This document shows, piece by piece, positions 24,356-33,129 of a DNA stretch of 38,382 nucleotides. The position numbers were made by a program, and so were the translations under genes. The DNA is from Parendozoicomonas verongulae. GTDB lineage: Bacteria; Pseudomonadota; Gammaproteobacteria; Pseudomonadales; Endozoicomonadaceae. The notes under the pieces were generated by a model that did not search any database, was not told the DNA's origin, and saw nothing but the letters and a program-made list of their open reading frames with translations. The stretch lies in contig NZ_SMME01000854.1 of NCBI RefSeq assembly GCF_009711465.1, forward strand, positions 1 through 38,382. The letters run 5' to 3'. How positions within the stretch are numbered: the stretch's first letter is position 1; every line of letters starts with the position of its first letter.

Positions 24356-25617
24356 TGTCGGAATCATTTTCGTGGATTGATGGTGAATTACACGCCGAAG
24401 GTGTTCCCCTCAGCAAGATTGCCGAAACCGTGGGTACACCTTCCTATATTTATTCCCGCGCTGCGATTGAAACCGCCTGGAATGGTTACGCAAAACCCCT
24501 GGCGGATGTTTCCCATAAAATCTGTTACGCCGTAAAAGCCAACTCCAATCTAGGCGTTTTGAATGTGCTGGCAAAGCTGGGTGCGGGTTTTGATATCGTG
24601 TCCGTCGGTGAGCTTGAACGCGTACTGGCTGCCGGTGGTGATGCGAGAAATGTCGTATTCTCTGGTGTCGGCAAACAAGAGCATGAAGTGCGCCGGGCGC
24701 TGGATGCTGGAGTGTGGTGTTTCAATATTGAATCGATTCCCGAACTGGATCGTTTACAGGCTATTGCTGCTGATATGGGGAAAACAGCCAATGTCTCCCT
24801 GCGGGTCAATCCCAATGTGGATGCCCGGACTCATCCCTATATTTCCACTGGCCTGAAAGACAACAAGTTTGGTGTAGATATTGACTGTGCCGAAGAGATT
24901 TACGAACGTGCTCAAAGCCTGCCAAATATCGAAGTGACTGGTGTAGATTGCCATATCGGTTCACAGCTCACGTCTCTTGAACCTTACCTTGATGCGCTGG
25001 ATATTCTGTTGGCGCTGGTGGATCGTCTGGCTGATAAAGGCATTGTCCTCTCTCACCTTGATCTTGGTGGCGGCCTGGGTGTGACTTATAAAAACGAGCA
25101 ACCACCGGCCACAGAAGATCTTATTACAGCTGTGCGTAAGCACGTAGGAGACCGTAAGCTGACACTGGTCTTTGAACCGGGCCGTTCCATTGTTGCCAAT
25201 GCCGGCATTCTTCTGACAAAGGTGGAAATGCTGAAGCACACAGAACACAAGAACTTTGCCGTGATTGATGGGGCAATGAACGATTTGATTCGTCCGGCGC
25301 TCTACGGTTCCTGGCACGACATCGTGCCGGTGAAACCCCGTGAAGGAGAAGGGCTGGTATACGACATTGTTGGCCCGGTGTGTGAAACCTCCGACTTTCT
25401 TGGCAAAAACCGCACTCTGACACTGAAAGACGGGGATTTGCTGGCGATTATGTCGGCAGGGGCTTACGGTATGGTAATGGCTTCCAACTTTAATACCCGT
25501 GGCCGTCCGGCAGAAGTTCTGGTATCCGGTGACAAGGCTGATATTGTACGTCGCCGGGAAACCCTGGCCGACCAGTTGGCGCTGGAATTACTGCCAGGGG
25601 AGAAGGCATGCTTTTAA
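24355..25617 (+). CDS. lysA: Diaminopimelate decarboxylase
   Basis: LysA converts meso-diaminopimelate to L-lysine and CO2, the last step of lysine synthesis, using pyridoxal phosphate on a fold-type III barrel. The PLP lysine is Lys61 in CYAVKANSN. Other marks are HIGSQL, the glycine-rich LGGGLGV phosphate loop, [11 protein letters not shown], and the active-site cysteine segment GPVCETSDF. Length 420 is usual. I start it at the ATG at 24355, overlapping the lptM stop; the open frame continues upstream to 24208, but that part only reads through lptM in another frame. It overlaps dapF by 10 bases. Confidence 0.97.
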   Translation: MSESFSWIDGELHAEGVPLSKIAETVGTPSYIYSRAAIETAWNGYAKPLADVSHKICYAVKANSNLGVLNVLAKLGAGFDIVSVGELERVLAAGGDARNVVFSGVGKQEHEVRRALDAGVWCFNIESIPELDRLQAIAADMGKTANVSLRVNPNVDARTHPYISTGLKDNKFGVDIDCAEEIYERAQSLPNIEVTGVDCHIGSQLTSLEPYLDALDILLALVDRLADKGIVLSHLDLGGGLGVTYKNEQPPATEDLITAVRKHVGDRKLTLVFEPGRSIVANAGILLTKVEMLKHTEHKNFAVIDGAMNDLIRPALYGSWHDIVPVKPREGEGLVYDIVGPVCETSDFLGKNRTLTLKDGDLLAIMSAGAYGMVMASNFNTRGRPAEVLVSGDKADIVRRRETLADQLALELLPGEKACF

Positions 25618-26438
25618 AATTCACAAAAATGCATGGTCTCGGAAATGATTTTATGGTGGTAGATGGCGTGACCCAGAATGTCCGTCTTCACCCTGACAAA
25701 ATCAAAGAGCTGGGTGATCGCCATTTTGGCGTAGGGTTCGATCAACTTTTGCTGGTTGAGCCCCCCGGTGATCCTGATATGGATTTTTGCTATCGCATAT
25801 TTAATGCAGATGGCAGTGAAGTCGAGCAATGCGGCAACGGCGCCCGGTGTTTTGCTATGTTTGTGCTGGAGCGCAAGCTGGCATCCAGCCGCCGTATCAA
25901 AGTTCAAACTGCCAAAGGCAATATTGAACTGCGGGTCGGTAAAGACGGCGAAGTCACTGTAAATATGGGCAAGCCCAAGCTCGAGCCTTGGGAAATTCCG
26001 TTTAAAGCAGAGCGGCAGTCCATCACCTACAAGCTGGAGGTGGAAGGCAAGCAGCATGAAATTGCAGCGGTTTCCATGGGCAATCCCCATGCAGTGCTGC
26101 TGGTGGATGATTGCAAAAAAGCTCCGGTGGAAATCCTGGGCCGTAAAATCCAGCGCCATGCCCGCTTCCCGCAAAACTGCAATGTCGGCTTTATGGAAAT
26201 CGTGAACCCCGGTGAAGTGAACCTGCGGGTTTATGAACGTGGAGTAGGAGAAACTCTGGCCTGTGGTACAGGCGCCTGTGCAGCTGTTGTTGCCGGACGC
26301 TTGCAGGGGCTGCTGGAACCCACTGTTAAAGTGAACCTTTCCGGCGGCTCCCTGAGTATCACCTGGAAAGAGGAAGACCTGCCGGTACTGATGACAGGCC
26401 CGGCTACACGCGTCTACGAGGGGCAGATAAGGATATGA
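25608..26438 (+). CDS. dapF: Diaminopimelate epimerase
   Basis: DapF interconverts LL- and meso-diaminopimelate without a cofactor, supplying meso-DAP for peptidoglycan and for LysA. The two catalytic cysteines are visible: Cys75 in QCGNGARC and Cys219 in ACGTGAC. The N-terminal [11 protein letters not shown] and GNPHAV (about 158-163) are diagnostic. Length 276 is normal. The ATG lies within the last codons of lysA and the stop overlaps the start of the next gene by four bases (ATGA), so translation is coupled through the operon. Confidence 0.98.
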   Translation: MLLKFTKMHGLGNDFMVVDGVTQNVRLHPDKIKELGDRHFGVGFDQLLLVEPPGDPDMDFCYRIFNADGSEVEQCGNGARCFAMFVLERKLASSRRIKVQTAKGNIELRVGKDGEVTVNMGKPKLEPWEIPFKAERQSITYKLEVEGKQHEIAAVSMGNPHAVLLVDDCKKAPVEILGRKIQRHARFPQNCNVGFMEIVNPGEVNLRVYERGVGETLACGTGACAAVVAGRLQGLLEPTVKVNLSGGSLSITWKEEDLPVLMTGPATRVYEGQIRI

Positions 26439-27166
26439 GTGACGACGGACTTGATTTGGCGGAGTCTTTAACCGATGAGCAGGTGGCACAGTTTCTGAGC
26501 ACCAATCCTGACTTCTTTATCAAACGGGATGAGTTGCTGAGTACTCTCACCATTCCTCACCAGCGTGGCGAAGCTATCTCTCTGGTTGAGCGACAAGTGT
26601 CTGTTTTGCGGGAGCGTAACCAAAGCATGCGCACCAAGCTGAACGAGCTGCTCAGTATCGCCCGTGATAACGACAGCCTGTTCGAGCGTGTACGCAGACT
26701 GGTTCTGACAGTGCAGGAAGCGGATACTCTCGACGAGGTGCTGGACGCCGTTGATGACAGTCTGTCCCACGAATTTCGTATTGATTACGTGTCGCCTATG
26801 CTGGTGTCTGAGACATTTGCAGGTTCTGTAAAAACTGGCCCGACAGGCTCAAAAGCTTCCCGTGTTCCCTGCCATACCAAGGCAGATATTCATTCCGGTA
26901 CGGGTATTTCGGATCTGCTGACCGGCAGTCGCGTAGTATGCGGACGTTTACGGGAGCAGGAGCTGAAATTCCTCTTCCCTAATCATTGGAAAATGGTGAA
27001 ATCCACTGCTGTTGTGTCTCTGCACTTCAAACGTCCTCTGGGGATTTTGGCCGTGGGCAGCCGTAGTGAGGATGATTTCCGGGCTGGTACGGGAACGATT
27101 TATTTAAACTTCATTGGTGAAGTGGTTTCCCGCGCTTTGGAAACACTGGCAGCACCGCGTCCCTGA
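26435..27166 (+). CDS. DUF484 family protein
   Basis: The 243-residue protein belongs to the DUF484 family, almost always found between dapF and xerC. Its N-terminus has [16 protein letters not shown] and a short [14 protein letters not shown] helix with coiled-coil character (about 48-75). The rest resembles a GAF-like sensory domain. The function is unknown; no catalytic residues are evident. The start overlaps the dapF stop (ATGA) and the stop lies 5 bases before xerC. Confidence 0.92.
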   Translation: MSDDGLDLAESLTDEQVAQFLSTNPDFFIKRDELLSTLTIPHQRGEAISLVERQVSVLRERNQSMRTKLNELLSIARDNDSLFERVRRLVLTVQEADTLDEVLDAVDDSLSHEFRIDYVSPMLVSETFAGSVKTGPTGSKASRVPCHTKADIHSGTGISDLLTGSRVVCGRLREQELKFLFPNHWKMVKSTAVVSLHFKRPLGILAVGSRSEDDFRAGTGTIYLNFIGEVVSRALETLAAPRP

Positions 27167-27171
27167 CGTTT

Positions 27172-28074
27172 ATGTCCGGTGCAAGGTTGCGAGCCGAACA
27201 GCTGGAGGCGTGGCAGAATAATCTTCGCCATGAGTGTAATGTCTCGCCTCACACCTTATCGGCGTATCTCCGTGATCTGGACAAACTCGATAAGCATCTT
27301 GAGCCGTCTGATACATGGCAAAGTCTGAAAACAAAAGACATCAGCCATGTGTTGGGAGAGTTGCATCGCAAAGGGCTTGAGGCCCGTAGCCTGCACCGCT
27401 GGCTCTCTTCCGTTCGTAGTTTTTATGACTTTCTGTTGCGACAAGGGCTGGCCGATCACAATCCCGCCAAAGGCATTCAGGGGCCACAAACTGCGAAAAC
27501 CCTTCCAAAGGTTCTGGATGCTGATCAGGTATCTGGCATGCTGGATATGACTTGCGACTCTCCGTTGCTAATCCGCGACCATGCTATTCTCGAACTGTTT
27601 TACTCAGCTGGTATACGCCTTTCAGAGCTGGTTGGCCTGAATGTTGGTGATGTTGTTCTTAATGATGGTCAGGCTAGAGTGTTGGGTAAAGGAAGCAAGG
27701 AACGTGATGTTCTGATCGGTAGCAAAGCCCGGCAGGCTTTGGAAAAGTGGCTGACTGTTCGCAGCAGCTTTGCAAACGAAGGTGAAACAGCGTTGTTTGT
27801 TTCCAAAAATGGTAAACGCATCAGCCAACGTCAGGTTCAGGTGAGAATTAAGGAGTGGGGTAAACGTCACGGGCTGGATATGCCTTTACATCCCCATATG
27901 CTCCGGCACTCCTTTGCCAGCCATATTCTGGAATCAAGCGGTGATTTGCGAGCCGTGCAGGAAATGCTGGGGCATAGTGATATTTCTACTACGCAGGTTT
28001 ATACACATCTGGATTTTCAGCATTTGGCGGATGTTTATGATAAGACACATCCAAGAGCCAGAAAGAAGGATTGA
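27172..28074 (+). CDS. xerC: Tyrosine recombinase XerC
   Basis: XerC acts with XerD at dif to resolve chromosome dimers. An N-terminal SAM-like core-binding domain (about 5-95) precedes the catalytic domain. The full active-site set is present: Arg149 (GIRLSEL), Lys173, His242 and Arg245 (PHMLRHSFA), His268 (MLGHSD) and the nucleophile Tyr277 (QVYTHLD). Length 300 is standard. It follows DUF484 by 5 bases in the dapF operon order common to pseudomonads and relatives, which distinguishes it from XerD. No HAD-hydrolase gene follows it here, unlike some relatives. Confidence 0.97.
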   Translation: MSGARLRAEQLEAWQNNLRHECNVSPHTLSAYLRDLDKLDKHLEPSDTWQSLKTKDISHVLGELHRKGLEARSLHRWLSSVRSFYDFLLRQGLADHNPAKGIQGPQTAKTLPKVLDADQVSGMLDMTCDSPLLIRDHAILELFYSAGIRLSELVGLNVGDVVLNDGQARVLGKGSKERDVLIGSKARQALEKWLTVRSSFANEGETALFVSKNGKRISQRQVQVRIKEWGKRHGLDMPLHPHMLRHSFASHILESSGDLRAVQEMLGHSDISTTQVYTHLDFQHLADVYDKTHPRARKKD

Positions 28075-28264
28075 TTGTTTTTGGATGTCAGATTTTCAGG
28101 TTTGCTGTGGTCATCAATAAATACATTGCGCCAGCATTCCACTCGAAAGTACTTGCCAGATTTGATGCTGCTGAATCCAAAAATCTGTTTAGATCGCGAT
28201 TTATAAAGTTTGCGACGTTTCATATTCCATTGTCGGTATATTTTTCATATTGTCACCTTATCCT
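28075..28264. other. AT-rich gap between convergent xerC and tag
   Basis: No convincing gene is seen in this 190-bp stretch. A 62-codon minus-strand frame overlapping the end of xerC is not supported by a ribosome site. No clear terminator hairpin was found. Confidence 0.35.
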
Positions 28265-28861
28265 TCAACCGACACCGCCGCAGGCCTTGTGCCGATGGCA
28301 GCTGGTGATATGGTCATTCACCATGCCGGTCGCCTGCATAAAGGCATAGCAAATCGTGGGGCCGACAAAGTTAAAGCCTTCTTTTTTTAAGGCCTTGCTC
28401 ATACGTTCTGAAATCTCGGTTGAGGCGGGCACTTCAGCCATAGAGGTAAAGTGATTCTGGATGGTTTCACCATCGACAAACGACCAGATGAACCGGGAAA
28501 ATGAGCCGTACTTTTCCTGTACTTTCAAATAAGCTTTGGCGTTATGAATAGCACTGTTCACCTTCAGCTTGTTACGGATGATACCAGGGTTGTGCAACAG
28601 TTCTTCCACTTTTTCCGGGCCGTACTGAGCCACCTTGCATGGGTCGAACCCTTCGAAAACCTTGCGATAATGCTCCCGCTTGCGCAACACTGTGATCCAC
28701 GAAAGCCCTGCCTGTGCACCTTCCAGAACCAGAAACTCAAAGAGTTGATCGTCGTTTCTGCAGGGAACGCCCCACTCCTGATCGTGGTACTCACGGTAGA
28801 GTTCATCACCATGGCACCAGGAGCAACGTATGCCATCCGTTACACGTTCTACTTTACTCAC
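28265..28861 (-). CDS. tag: DNA-3-methyladenine glycosylase I
   Basis: Tag removes 3-methyladenine from alkylated DNA. The 198-residue protein matches E. coli Tag closely: RCSW and YHDQEWGVP supply a zinc-site Cys and His, LVLEGAQAGLSWITVL holds the catalytic-type Glu, NFVGPTICYAFMQATG the base pocket, and VNDHITSC the second zinc His and Cys. An ATG at 28867 directly abuts AGGAG with no spacing. The GTG at 28861 has six bases of spacing and is the better start, although databases may use the ATG. It is a single gene, convergent with xerC and divergent from opp. Confidence 0.95.
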   Translation of the reverse strand: MSKVERVTDGIRCSWCHGDELYREYHDQEWGVPCRNDDQLFEFLVLEGAQAGLSWITVLRKREHYRKVFEGFDPCKVAQYGPEKVEELLHNPGIIRNKLKVNSAIHNAKAYLKVQEKYGSFSRFIWSFVDGETIQNHFTSMAEVPASTEISERMSKALKKEGFNFVGPTICYAFMQATGMVNDHITSCHRHKACGGVG

Positions 28862-29190
28862 CAACATCTCCTGAAAATGTGCTGTTTCATTGTCAGTTAT
28901 CCTGACAGTTCACTCACACAAAACGCAAGAACGATGCGAAGTGACGCCACAAAAGGTATGATGCCCCCATTCGTATAAACGTAAAATTCCAGCTAAGGAT
29001 ATGCCGGAGTGCTTCTTTCGCTGGAAAACGGGTGTACGTGAAAGTCGTCTGGTGAAGCTTTATCAAAGCCAATACCCAACACCGAGAATAATGTCTACAG
29101 GACTTATAGATCGATCGTTAAGCACGAAAAGAGCTTATAAAAAGAATAGTTGTTCGCTGATCGCGAACCTCTTTGGCAACAGGTTTTTCA
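28862..29190. other. Divergent intergenic region tag / oppB
   Basis: No gene is seen in this 329-bp gap; the open frames are short and not protein-like. It should contain the promoters of tag and of the first opp operon, but no convincing hexamers were assigned. A dyad GTTCGC-TGATC-GCGAAC (29152-29168) lies 22 bases before the oppB start. Confidence 0.4.
29152..29168. promoter_or_regulatory. Dyad before the first oppB
   Basis: GTTCGC and GCGAAC form perfect 6-bp arms around a 5-base centre. Candidate operator or leader hairpin. It is not found upstream of the second oppB, so the two opp operons may be controlled differently. Confidence 0.3.
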
Positions 29191-30114
29191 ATGCTGAAAT
29201 TTATCATTAAACGATTTGCCATAGCCGTACCAACACTGCTAGTGCTCATCACCATATCTTTCTTTTTGATGCAAGCGGCACCGGGCAGCCCTTTTACCGG
29301 TGAGCGGAATCTTCCACCCGAGATACTCAAAAACATCGAGGCCAAGTACAACCTCGACAAACCCCTGTATCAGCAGTATTTCCTTTACCTTGGCAATCTT
29401 GCCAAAGGTGATTTAGGGCCGTCGTTTAAATACCGGGATTACACGGTGAACGACTTGCTGGAGCAGAGCTTTCCTGTCTCATTGAAAATAGGCTCAGTGG
29501 CCTTCCTGTTTACTGTGATCATTGGGGTCACCATAGGAACGGTAGCCGCTCTGAAGCAAAATACGGTGCTCGATTACATCATCATGGCACTGGCGATGAC
29601 GGGTGTTGTGCTGCCGTCGTTTGTTATCGCACCACTCCTTGTTCTGATATTCGCCATCACCCTGCACTGGCTGCCCGCCGGTGGCTGGAACGGCGGAGAG
29701 TGGCAATACATGGTATTACCGGTTACGGCTATGGCCATTATGTATATGGCGTCTATCGCCCGTATCCAGCGCAGCAGTATGATTGAGGTGCTGAACAGTA
29801 ACTACATTCGCACTGCCCGTGCTAAAGGCCTGCCGTGGCATGTGATTATCACCCGCCACGCTCTGCGTCCTTCCCTGCTGCCTGTTGTTTCTTATCTCGG
29901 CCCTGCGTTTGTGGGCATTATCACCGGCTCCGTGGTTGTGGAAACCGTGTTCGGACTACCCGGTATCGGCCAGCACTTTGTGAATGGTGCACTGAACCGT
30001 GACTACTCACTGGTTCTTGGCCTGACCATTATCATCGGTGCTCTCACCATTCTGTTCACTGCGATTGTCGATATTCTTTATGCGGTCATCGATCCAAAGA
30101 TCCGCTATCAGTAA
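29191..30114 (+). CDS. oppB: Oligopeptide ABC transporter permease OppB (copy 1)
   Basis: This inner-membrane permease forms the translocation channel with OppC. It has about six membrane segments; the N-terminal MLKFIIKRFAIAVPTLLVL helix is typical of OppB/DppB. A cytoplasmic EAA-type loop (RTARAKGLPW...HALRPSLLPV, about 205-230) contacts the ATPases. 307 residues, the same as the second copy at 35198, with which it is nearly identical. The ATG at 29191 is chosen because the second copy starts at the matching codon and AGG lies about 8 bases upstream. First gene of oppBCDF. Confidence 0.94.
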   Translation: MLKFIIKRFAIAVPTLLVLITISFFLMQAAPGSPFTGERNLPPEILKNIEAKYNLDKPLYQQYFLYLGNLAKGDLGPSFKYRDYTVNDLLEQSFPVSLKIGSVAFLFTVIIGVTIGTVAALKQNTVLDYIIMALAMTGVVLPSFVIAPLLVLIFAITLHWLPAGGWNGGEWQYMVLPVTAMAIMYMASIARIQRSSMIEVLNSNYIRTARAKGLPWHVIITRHALRPSLLPVVSYLGPAFVGIITGSVVVETVFGLPGIGQHFVNGALNRDYSLVLGLTIIIGALTILFTAIVDILYAVIDPKIRYQ

Positions 30115-30126
30115 GGAAGCGAAGTC

Positions 30127-31068
30127 ATGGCACATCTGACACCCGAAGCGGATAAAAAAGCCGCTGTCAGCAACTTCGCTGACGCTCTTGAAAATCAGCT
30201 GGACAATAGTCTGGAAATTGAAGGTCGCAGCCTGTGGGCAGACGCCCGCATGCGCTTTTTCCGGAATAAAGCCGCTGTCACCAGCCTGATTATTCTTGCC
30301 ATCATTGGCGTACTGGTTGTGGTTGGCCCCTGGTTGTCTCCCCATGAGTTCGATGCGATCGACTGGAGCTATATGGCTGCGCCTCCCGATATGGAAAGCA
30401 GTCATTGGTTCGGTACTGATGCCCTTGGTCGAGACCTTTTTGTGCGTACCCTCATGGGTGGCCGGATCTCCTTTATGGTGGGCATCCTTGGCGCACTGGT
30501 TGCGGTGCTTATCGGCACGCTGTTTGGTGCTACCGCTGGTTATGCCGGTGGCCGTACCGACGCCATCATGATGCGTATTCTGGAAATCCTTCAGTCGTTC
30601 CCGTTCATGTTCCTGGTGATTCTGCTGGTGACCATGTTTGGTCGCTCCATCATGCTGATCTTCCTCGCCATTGGTGCAGTCTCCTGGCTGGATATGGCCC
30701 GTATCGTGCGCGGACAGACCATCAGCCTGAAGGGCCGCGAGTTTATTGAAGCAGCCCGTGTGTGTGGGACCAGACCCTCCGCAATTATCTTGCGACACAT
30801 TGTGCCTAACGTGCTCGGCATTGTGGTGGTTTACGCCTCATTGCTGGTACCCGGTATGATTCTGTTTGAATCCTTCCTGAGCTTCCTTGGTCTGGGTGTG
30901 CAGGAGCCCATGACCAGTTGGGGTGCTCTGGTAAACGAAGGCTCTCAGTCTATGGAAGTGGCCGTATGGCAGCTGGCTTTCCCTGTAGCGTTCCTGGTTA
31001 TCACACTGTTCTGCTTTAACTATGTGGGCGATGGTTTGCGTGATGCCCTCGACCCGAAAGATCGATAA
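30127..31068 (+). CDS. oppC: Oligopeptide ABC transporter permease OppC (copy 1)
   Basis: This is the partner permease of OppB, 313 residues with about six membrane helices. The N-terminal cytoplasmic segment contains EIEGRSLWADARMRFFRNK, the OppC_N-type domain. The EAA loop EAARVCGTRPSAIILRHIVPN is near 216-236. HWFGTDALGRDLFVRT (about 98-113) is the usual OppC/DppC signature. It lies 12 bases after oppB with TAAGGAAG as the ribosome site. It differs from copy 2 mainly in the first 35 residues, where it has a six-residue insertion. Confidence 0.95.
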   Translation: MAHLTPEADKKAAVSNFADALENQLDNSLEIEGRSLWADARMRFFRNKAAVTSLIILAIIGVLVVVGPWLSPHEFDAIDWSYMAAPPDMESSHWFGTDALGRDLFVRTLMGGRISFMVGILGALVAVLIGTLFGATAGYAGGRTDAIMMRILEILQSFPFMFLVILLVTMFGRSIMLIFLAIGAVSWLDMARIVRGQTISLKGREFIEAARVCGTRPSAIILRHIVPNVLGIVVVYASLLVPGMILFESFLSFLGLGVQEPMTSWGALVNEGSQSMEVAVWQLAFPVAFLVITLFCFNYVGDGLRDALDPKDR

Positions 31069-31084
31069 CTCTGAGGAACGATTT

Positions 31085-32071
31085 ATGAGCTTATTAGACG
31101 TTAAAGATCTGCAGGTTCATTTCTCCACCCCTGAGGGTGACGTGACTGCCGTTAACAACCTGAACTTTTCACTGGAAGCCGGGCAAACCCTCGGTATTGT
31201 TGGCGAGTCAGGCTCCGGTAAAAGCCAGACCGCTTTCTCCATTATGGGGCTGCTGGCCAAGAATGGCCGCACCGGCGGTGAAGCGCTGTTTGAAGGCAAA
31301 CAAATCCTCAACCTCCCCGAGAAAGAACTGAACAGCATCCGTGCCGAGAAGATCTCCATGATCTTTCAGGACCCAATGACATCCCTGAATCCTTACATGA
31401 AAGTCGGCACTCAACTGATGGAAGTGCTGAGACTGCATAAAGGTATGGGCAAAGAGGAAGCCTTTGAAGAGTCCGTGCGTATGCTGGATGCGGTAAAAAT
31501 GCCCGAATCCCGCAAGCGCATGACTATGTACCCCCACGAGTTCTCCGGGGGTATGCGACAGCGGGTGATGATCGCCATGGCGCTCTTGTGTCGTCCAAAG
31601 CTGTTGATTGCCGACGAACCCACAACGGCTCTGGACGTAACCGTTCAGGCTCAGATTATGGAGCTGTTGAATGATCTGAAACGGGACTTCAACACCGCTA
31701 TTATTATGATCACCCACGACCTGGGCGTAGTGGCAGGTATCTGTGACAAGGTTCTGGTGATGTATGCAGGCCAGACCATGGAATATGGCACCACGGATGA
31801 AATTTTCTACAGGCCAAGCCATCCGTACACCATCGGTTTGCTGGAATCGATTCCAACCCTGAAAACCGAAGGTGAAATTCTGCCTACCATTCAGGGCAAT
31901 CCACCGAACTTGCTGAACCTGCCAGCAGGCTGCCCGTTCCAGGAACGTTGCTCCCACGTGATGGACATCTGTCGTCAGAATATGCCAGCTCTGGAAACCT
32001 TTGAGAATAACCGCCGTCGCGCCTGTTTCTGGGCTGTACCTGAGCATACAACAGAAGGAGCCAGCCTGTGA
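31085..32071 (+). CDS. oppD: Oligopeptide ABC transporter ATPase OppD (copy 1)
   Basis: This is one of two ATPases energising peptide uptake. Walker A GESGSGKS is at residues 40-47, followed by the Q-loop in MIFQDPMTSLNP, the signature FSGGMRQRV, Walker B LLIADEPTTALD and the H-loop MITHDLG. The C-terminal oligopeptide/dipeptide ABC domain holds the cysteine cluster CPFQERCSHVMDIC plus a later Cys, a possible iron-sulfur or structural site. The ATG at 31085 gives 328 residues like copy 2; GAGGAACG precedes it. An upstream ATG at 31022 would overlap oppC. It overlaps oppF by four bases (GTGA). Confidence 0.96.
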   Translation: MSLLDVKDLQVHFSTPEGDVTAVNNLNFSLEAGQTLGIVGESGSGKSQTAFSIMGLLAKNGRTGGEALFEGKQILNLPEKELNSIRAEKISMIFQDPMTSLNPYMKVGTQLMEVLRLHKGMGKEEAFEESVRMLDAVKMPESRKRMTMYPHEFSGGMRQRVMIAMALLCRPKLLIADEPTTALDVTVQAQIMELLNDLKRDFNTAIIMITHDLGVVAGICDKVLVMYAGQTMEYGTTDEIFYRPSHPYTIGLLESIPTLKTEGEILPTIQGNPPNLLNLPAGCPFQERCSHVMDICRQNMPALETFENNRRRACFWAVPEHTTEGASL

Positions 32072-33069
32072 GCACCCACCAGGCACAAGCCAAGCCTCTT
32101 TTGCAGGTGCGCAATGTCTGCGTCCACTTTCCCATTCCTGCCTCCCGTGACTGGCCATGGCAGCCTATTCCCAAGGTAAAGGCTGTGGACGGTGTGAGTT
32201 TTGATCTGATGCCCGGTGAAACCCTGGGTGTTGTGGGAGAATCCGGCTGTGGCAAATCCACTCTGGCACGGGCCTTGATCGGTTTGGTGAAAACCACATC
32301 CGGAGAGATTCTCTGGGGTGGTAAAAATCTGGCAGGCATGAACGACAAAGGCTTTCACAAGGTGCGTCGTGATATGCAGATGATCTTCCAGGATCCTCTG
32401 GCCTCCCTGAACCCACGGATGACCATTGGCGATATTATTGCCGAGCCGCTGCGCAACTATGAAGCGGATTTGAGTCCTGAAGAGGTCAAAGCCCGAGTAC
32501 GGCAGATTATGGATCGTGTTGGTCTGCTGCCTAACGTCATTAACCGTTATCCCCACGAGTTTTCCGGTGGTCAGTGCCAGCGTGTGGGCATTGCCCGCGC
32601 TTTGATTCTCAAACCCAAACTGATTATCTGTGATGAACCGGTAAGTGCGCTGGATGTATCTATTCAGGCACAGGTCGTGAACCTGCTGAAAGAGCTGCAG
32701 GAAGAGATGGGATTATCTCTGGTGTTTATTGCCCACGATCTGTCAGTGGTAAAACACATCAGTGATCGTGTACTGGTGATGTATCTGGGTAACGAAGCGG
32801 AGCTGGCAACTTCCGAGGCACTGTATGCCAAACCCACTCACCCTTACACACAGGCGCTCCTGTCTGCGGTTCCTATTCCTGATCCGGAACTGGAACGCAA
32901 CAAAACCATTCAACTACTGGAAGGTGATCTTCCATCACCCATCAACCCACCATCCGGCTGTGTATTCCGCACACGCTGCCCCAGGGCGATTGAGAACTGC
33001 GCCAAAGAAAAGCCTGTGCTAAAAGGTAATGCCGTTCATCAGGTCGCCTGCCCGGTTACAGCGCCCTGA
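32068..33069 (+). CDS. oppF: Oligopeptide ABC transporter ATPase OppF (copy 1)
   Basis: This is the second ATPase of the transporter. Walker [22 protein letters not shown], the signature FSGGQCQRV, Walker [13 protein letters not shown] and H-loop FIAHDLSV are all present. The C-terminal domain has the CVFRTRCP...C cluster. It uses GTG as start, overlapping the oppD stop in GTGA and preceded by AAGGAG; the second copy has the same arrangement. 333 residues. It is the last gene of operon 1 and ends at a terminator shared with oppA on the opposite strand. Confidence 0.96.
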   Translation: MSTHQAQAKPLLQVRNVCVHFPIPASRDWPWQPIPKVKAVDGVSFDLMPGETLGVVGESGCGKSTLARALIGLVKTTSGEILWGGKNLAGMNDKGFHKVRRDMQMIFQDPLASLNPRMTIGDIIAEPLRNYEADLSPEEVKARVRQIMDRVGLLPNVINRYPHEFSGGQCQRVGIARALILKPKLIICDEPVSALDVSIQAQVVNLLKELQEEMGLSLVFIAHDLSVVKHISDRVLVMYLGNEAELATSEALYAKPTHPYTQALLSAVPIPDPELERNKTIQLLEGDLPSPINPPSGCVFRTRCPRAIENCAKEKPVLKGNAVHQVACPVTAP

Positions 33070-33070
33070 A

Positions 33071-33116
33071 TCAGAAAACCCCGGCTACTTTAACGACCGG
33101 GGTTCTTTATTTCTGA
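33071..33116. terminator. Bidirectional terminator between oppF and oppA
   Basis: AACCCCGG (33077-33084) pairs with CCGGGGTT (33097-33104), extended outward by TCAGAAA/TTTCTGA. The plus-strand side continues with CTTTATTT and the minus-strand side with TTTTCTGA, so it can serve both converging genes. Confidence 0.85.
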
Positions 33117-33129
33117 GGTATCTCACATA

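Noticed and set aside
25614..26489. Long minus-strand ORF (291 codons) opposite dapF
   Set aside because: It is an antisense shadow of dapF, which has all catalytic motifs; the antisense product is His/Cys/Phe-rich and matches nothing.
28035..28223. 62-codon minus-strand ORF between xerC and tag
   Set aside because: It overlaps the end of xerC, lacks a ribosome site and has a composition expected of random AT-rich DNA.
30007..30798. Long minus-strand ORF (263 codons) opposite oppC
   Set aside because: Antisense shadow; His/Gln/Asp-rich composition typical of reading a membrane-protein gene backwards. Similar shadows occur opposite the second opp copy.
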